8,029 bases of DNA. It comes from an uncultured Planctomycetota bacterium (GTDB lineage: Bacteria; Planctomycetota; UBA1135; UBA2386). This document shows, piece by piece, positions 7,060 through 8,029 of this stretch. Location of the stretch: NCBI GenBank assembly GCA_903925435.1, contig CAIYFF010000345.1, positions 1 to 8,029 of the forward strand. The letters run 5' to 3'. The number at the start of each line of letters is the position of its first letter. Position 1 is the first letter of the stretch. The position numbers and the translations under genes are program-made. The notes under the pieces are model-generated. The model was not told the origin of the DNA, did not search any database, and saw only the letters and a program-made list of their open reading frames with translations.

Positions 7060-7094
7060 GGCTGTGAGGCTGGCATTGCCATTGCCTCGCAGCC
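7060..7094 (+). terminator. long two-stage hairpin after the 84-residue gene, possible terminator
   Basis: GGCTGTGAGGC (7060-7070) pairs with GCCTCGCAGCC (7084-7094) over 11 positions with one G-U wobble. An inner stem TGGC (7071-7074) with GCCA (7078-7081) closes a 3-base loop, leaving a 2-base bulge. It starts 16 bases after the stop codon at 7041-7043, a typical terminator position, but no T run follows. It may be a U-less or factor-assisted terminator, or a 3'-end stabiliser of a highly expressed short mRNA. Confidence 0.5.
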
Positions 7095-7127
7095 TGCTCC
7101 GCGCGCAATTCAGGCTCGTAATGAGCT

Positions 7128-7144
7128 GTGCGTTCGTCACGCAC
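7128..7144 (+). repeat. short inverted repeat in the spacer
   Basis: GTGCGT (7128-7133) pairs with ACGCAC (7139-7144) around a 5-base loop. It lies in the spacer between the small gene and the FtsQ-like gene, 33 bases after the long hairpin. Such a 6-base stem can arise by chance in GC-rich DNA. Confidence 0.25.
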
Positions 7145-7209
7145 TCGACTCGCAACCAAGCCAGCAACTTCGTCGCGTAACGGCGTCGGTTCCCTTCGAC
7201 GCCATCACC

Positions 7210-7217
7210 CAGAAGAG
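7210..7217 (+). promoter_or_regulatory. ribosome-binding site of the FtsQ-like gene
   Basis: CAGAAGAG, identical to the site before the 84-residue gene, precedes the GTG at 7229 by 11 bases. The spacing is slightly long but usable. It supports a GTG start in a frame that has no ATG between the upstream TAA (7178-7180) and the first conserved part of the protein. Confidence 0.5.
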
Positions 7218-7228
7218 CAGCAGCGTTC

Positions 7229-8029
7229 GTGGACAACGGCCTCGACAGCGCAGACACCATCGACTCATCGCGTCCCGCGCGCAGCGCGTGGATTGCGCGC
7301 GTCGCGGTCTATGGCACGTTCGTGCTCGTCGCGTGGTTCTTCGGCCCGCGCGCGTTGCATGTGCTCGAAACGCGAGTCGCTGGCGCCTCCAAGCACAGTC
7401 CGCTCGTCGATCGCGATCGCGTCGAGTTGCTCGCGCGTCCCGATTGGCTCCAGGGTCCGCTGCTGATCGCCGTCACGCGCGACCTGCAAGTCTGGCTGCG
7501 CGGCGAGTCGACGATTCTCGATGACTCGGCGGCGCGCGAACTGATGGCCGGACTCGCGACCGTGCCATGGGTCGAGGAGACGCGCATGGAGCGTGTGTTC
7601 CCCGACAAGTTCAAAGTTGCGTTTGGCCTTCGCCGTCCGGTGATCGCCGTGCGCGACGAGACCGGCAAGCCACTGTGCCTGTGCGACAGGAATGGCATCG
7701 CGCTGCCATGGGTCGACGACGCGGGAGTTCCTGATGTCGTGCTGCGGCGCGAAGGCGGCGCGCAGACCATGCAAGGCCGCGCCGGCGAGAAGGCGCCCGA
7801 TGACCGCGCGATCGAGGCTGCGGCGATCGCGGTCGAGTGGCGCGACGAGCTCGCACCGCTGGTCCCGGGTTGCCCGCGCCTCTTGGAAATCGACGCCAAC
7901 AACCTCGCGCTGCGTTGGGCCAAGGCCCCCGAATACCCCGAGGTTCGCGTTCGCCTGCAGCGTCAGGACGGTGCTCCGGTCGTGTTTGGCTATGACCATC
8001 CGGTCGGCTCCAAGTGGCCGCGTGTTCCC
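7229..8029 (+). CDS. FtsQ/DivIB-like single-pass membrane protein (3' end beyond window)
   Basis: The frame is open from GTG 7229 to the right edge (267 codons, no stop). It has a short cytoplasmic N-terminus, one hydrophobic segment at about 20-40 (AWIARVAVYGTFVLVAWFFG), then an extracytoplasmic domain. Residues 111-160 match the FtsQ/DivIB pattern: TVPWVEETRMERVFPDKFKV, then RRPVIAVRDETGKPLCLCDRNGIALP, equivalent to the usual 'PWV..A.V.R.WP..L.V...ER.PVA....G...LVD..G'. The region before it (60-105) would be the POTRA position but matches more weakly. By family the protein would sit at the division septum and bridge early and late divisome proteins. No other cell-wall or division gene is visible in the window, so context does not confirm this. 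The GTG start is supported by the purine-rich site at 7210-7217; no ATG is available. A different periplasmic-domain anchor protein is the main alternative. Confidence 0.7.
   Translation, partial: MDNGLDSADTIDSSRPARSAWIARVAVYGTFVLVAWFFGPRALHVLETRVAGASKHSPLVDRDRVELLARPDWLQGPLLIAVTRDLQVWLRGESTILDDSAARELMAGLATVPWVEETRMERVFPDKFKVAFGLRRPVIAVRDETGKPLCLCDRNGIALPWVDDAGVPDVVLRREGGAQTMQGRAGEKAPDDRAIEAAAIAVEWRDELAPLVPGCPRLLEIDANNLALRWAKAPEYPEVRVRLQRQDGAPVVFGYDHPVGSKWPRVP

Noticed and set aside
7265..7999. 244-codon minus-strand open frame opposite the FtsQ-like gene
   Set aside because: The plus-strand frame has a membrane segment and the FtsQ pattern; the minus frame has neither and has no start context.

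Overview
This is a gene-dense chromosomal segment from a GC-rich bacterium (about two-thirds G+C by eye, strong G/C bias at third codon positions). Housekeeping-type genes predominate. I see no rRNA, tRNA, CRISPR array, transposase, integrase or phage gene, and no base-composition break suggesting a recent insertion. The phylum cannot be fixed from the sequence. A Planctomycetota-like or other deep-branching high-GC bacterium is a weak guess only. Most starts lack a Shine-Dalgarno sequence; two small-to-medium genes at the right end share one.

Layout from left to right. A RecQ-type DNA helicase runs leftwards from about 1261 and off the left edge. Divergent from it, 1350-2966 encodes an MscS-fold membrane protein with a signal peptide and a long periplasmic coiled coil. 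Next, 3017-3718 is radC (JAMM-fold protein), whose start codon sits directly behind a stem-loop. radC is convergent with rsmE (16S rRNA m3U1498 methyltransferase, 4428-3715); the two stop codons interlock in one CTAG palindrome. rsmE lies 21 bases downstream of a 680-residue Ski2/Mtr4-type RNA helicase (6492-4450), so these two probably form a leftward RNA-metabolism operon.

A roughly 300-base divergent spacer with GC-rich hairpins separates the helicase from a rightward pair. The first is an unrecognised 84-residue protein (6789-7043) with a good ribosome-binding site and codon use suggesting high expression. After a hairpin-rich spacer comes an FtsQ/DivIB-like single-pass membrane protein (from 7229), cut by the right edge.

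I found no convincing new multi-gene system. The items most worth a second look are the 84-residue gene with its structured flanks, the compact Ski2-type helicase next to rsmE, the RecQ-type helicase without a recognisable zinc module in the visible part, and the hairpin abutting the radC start.
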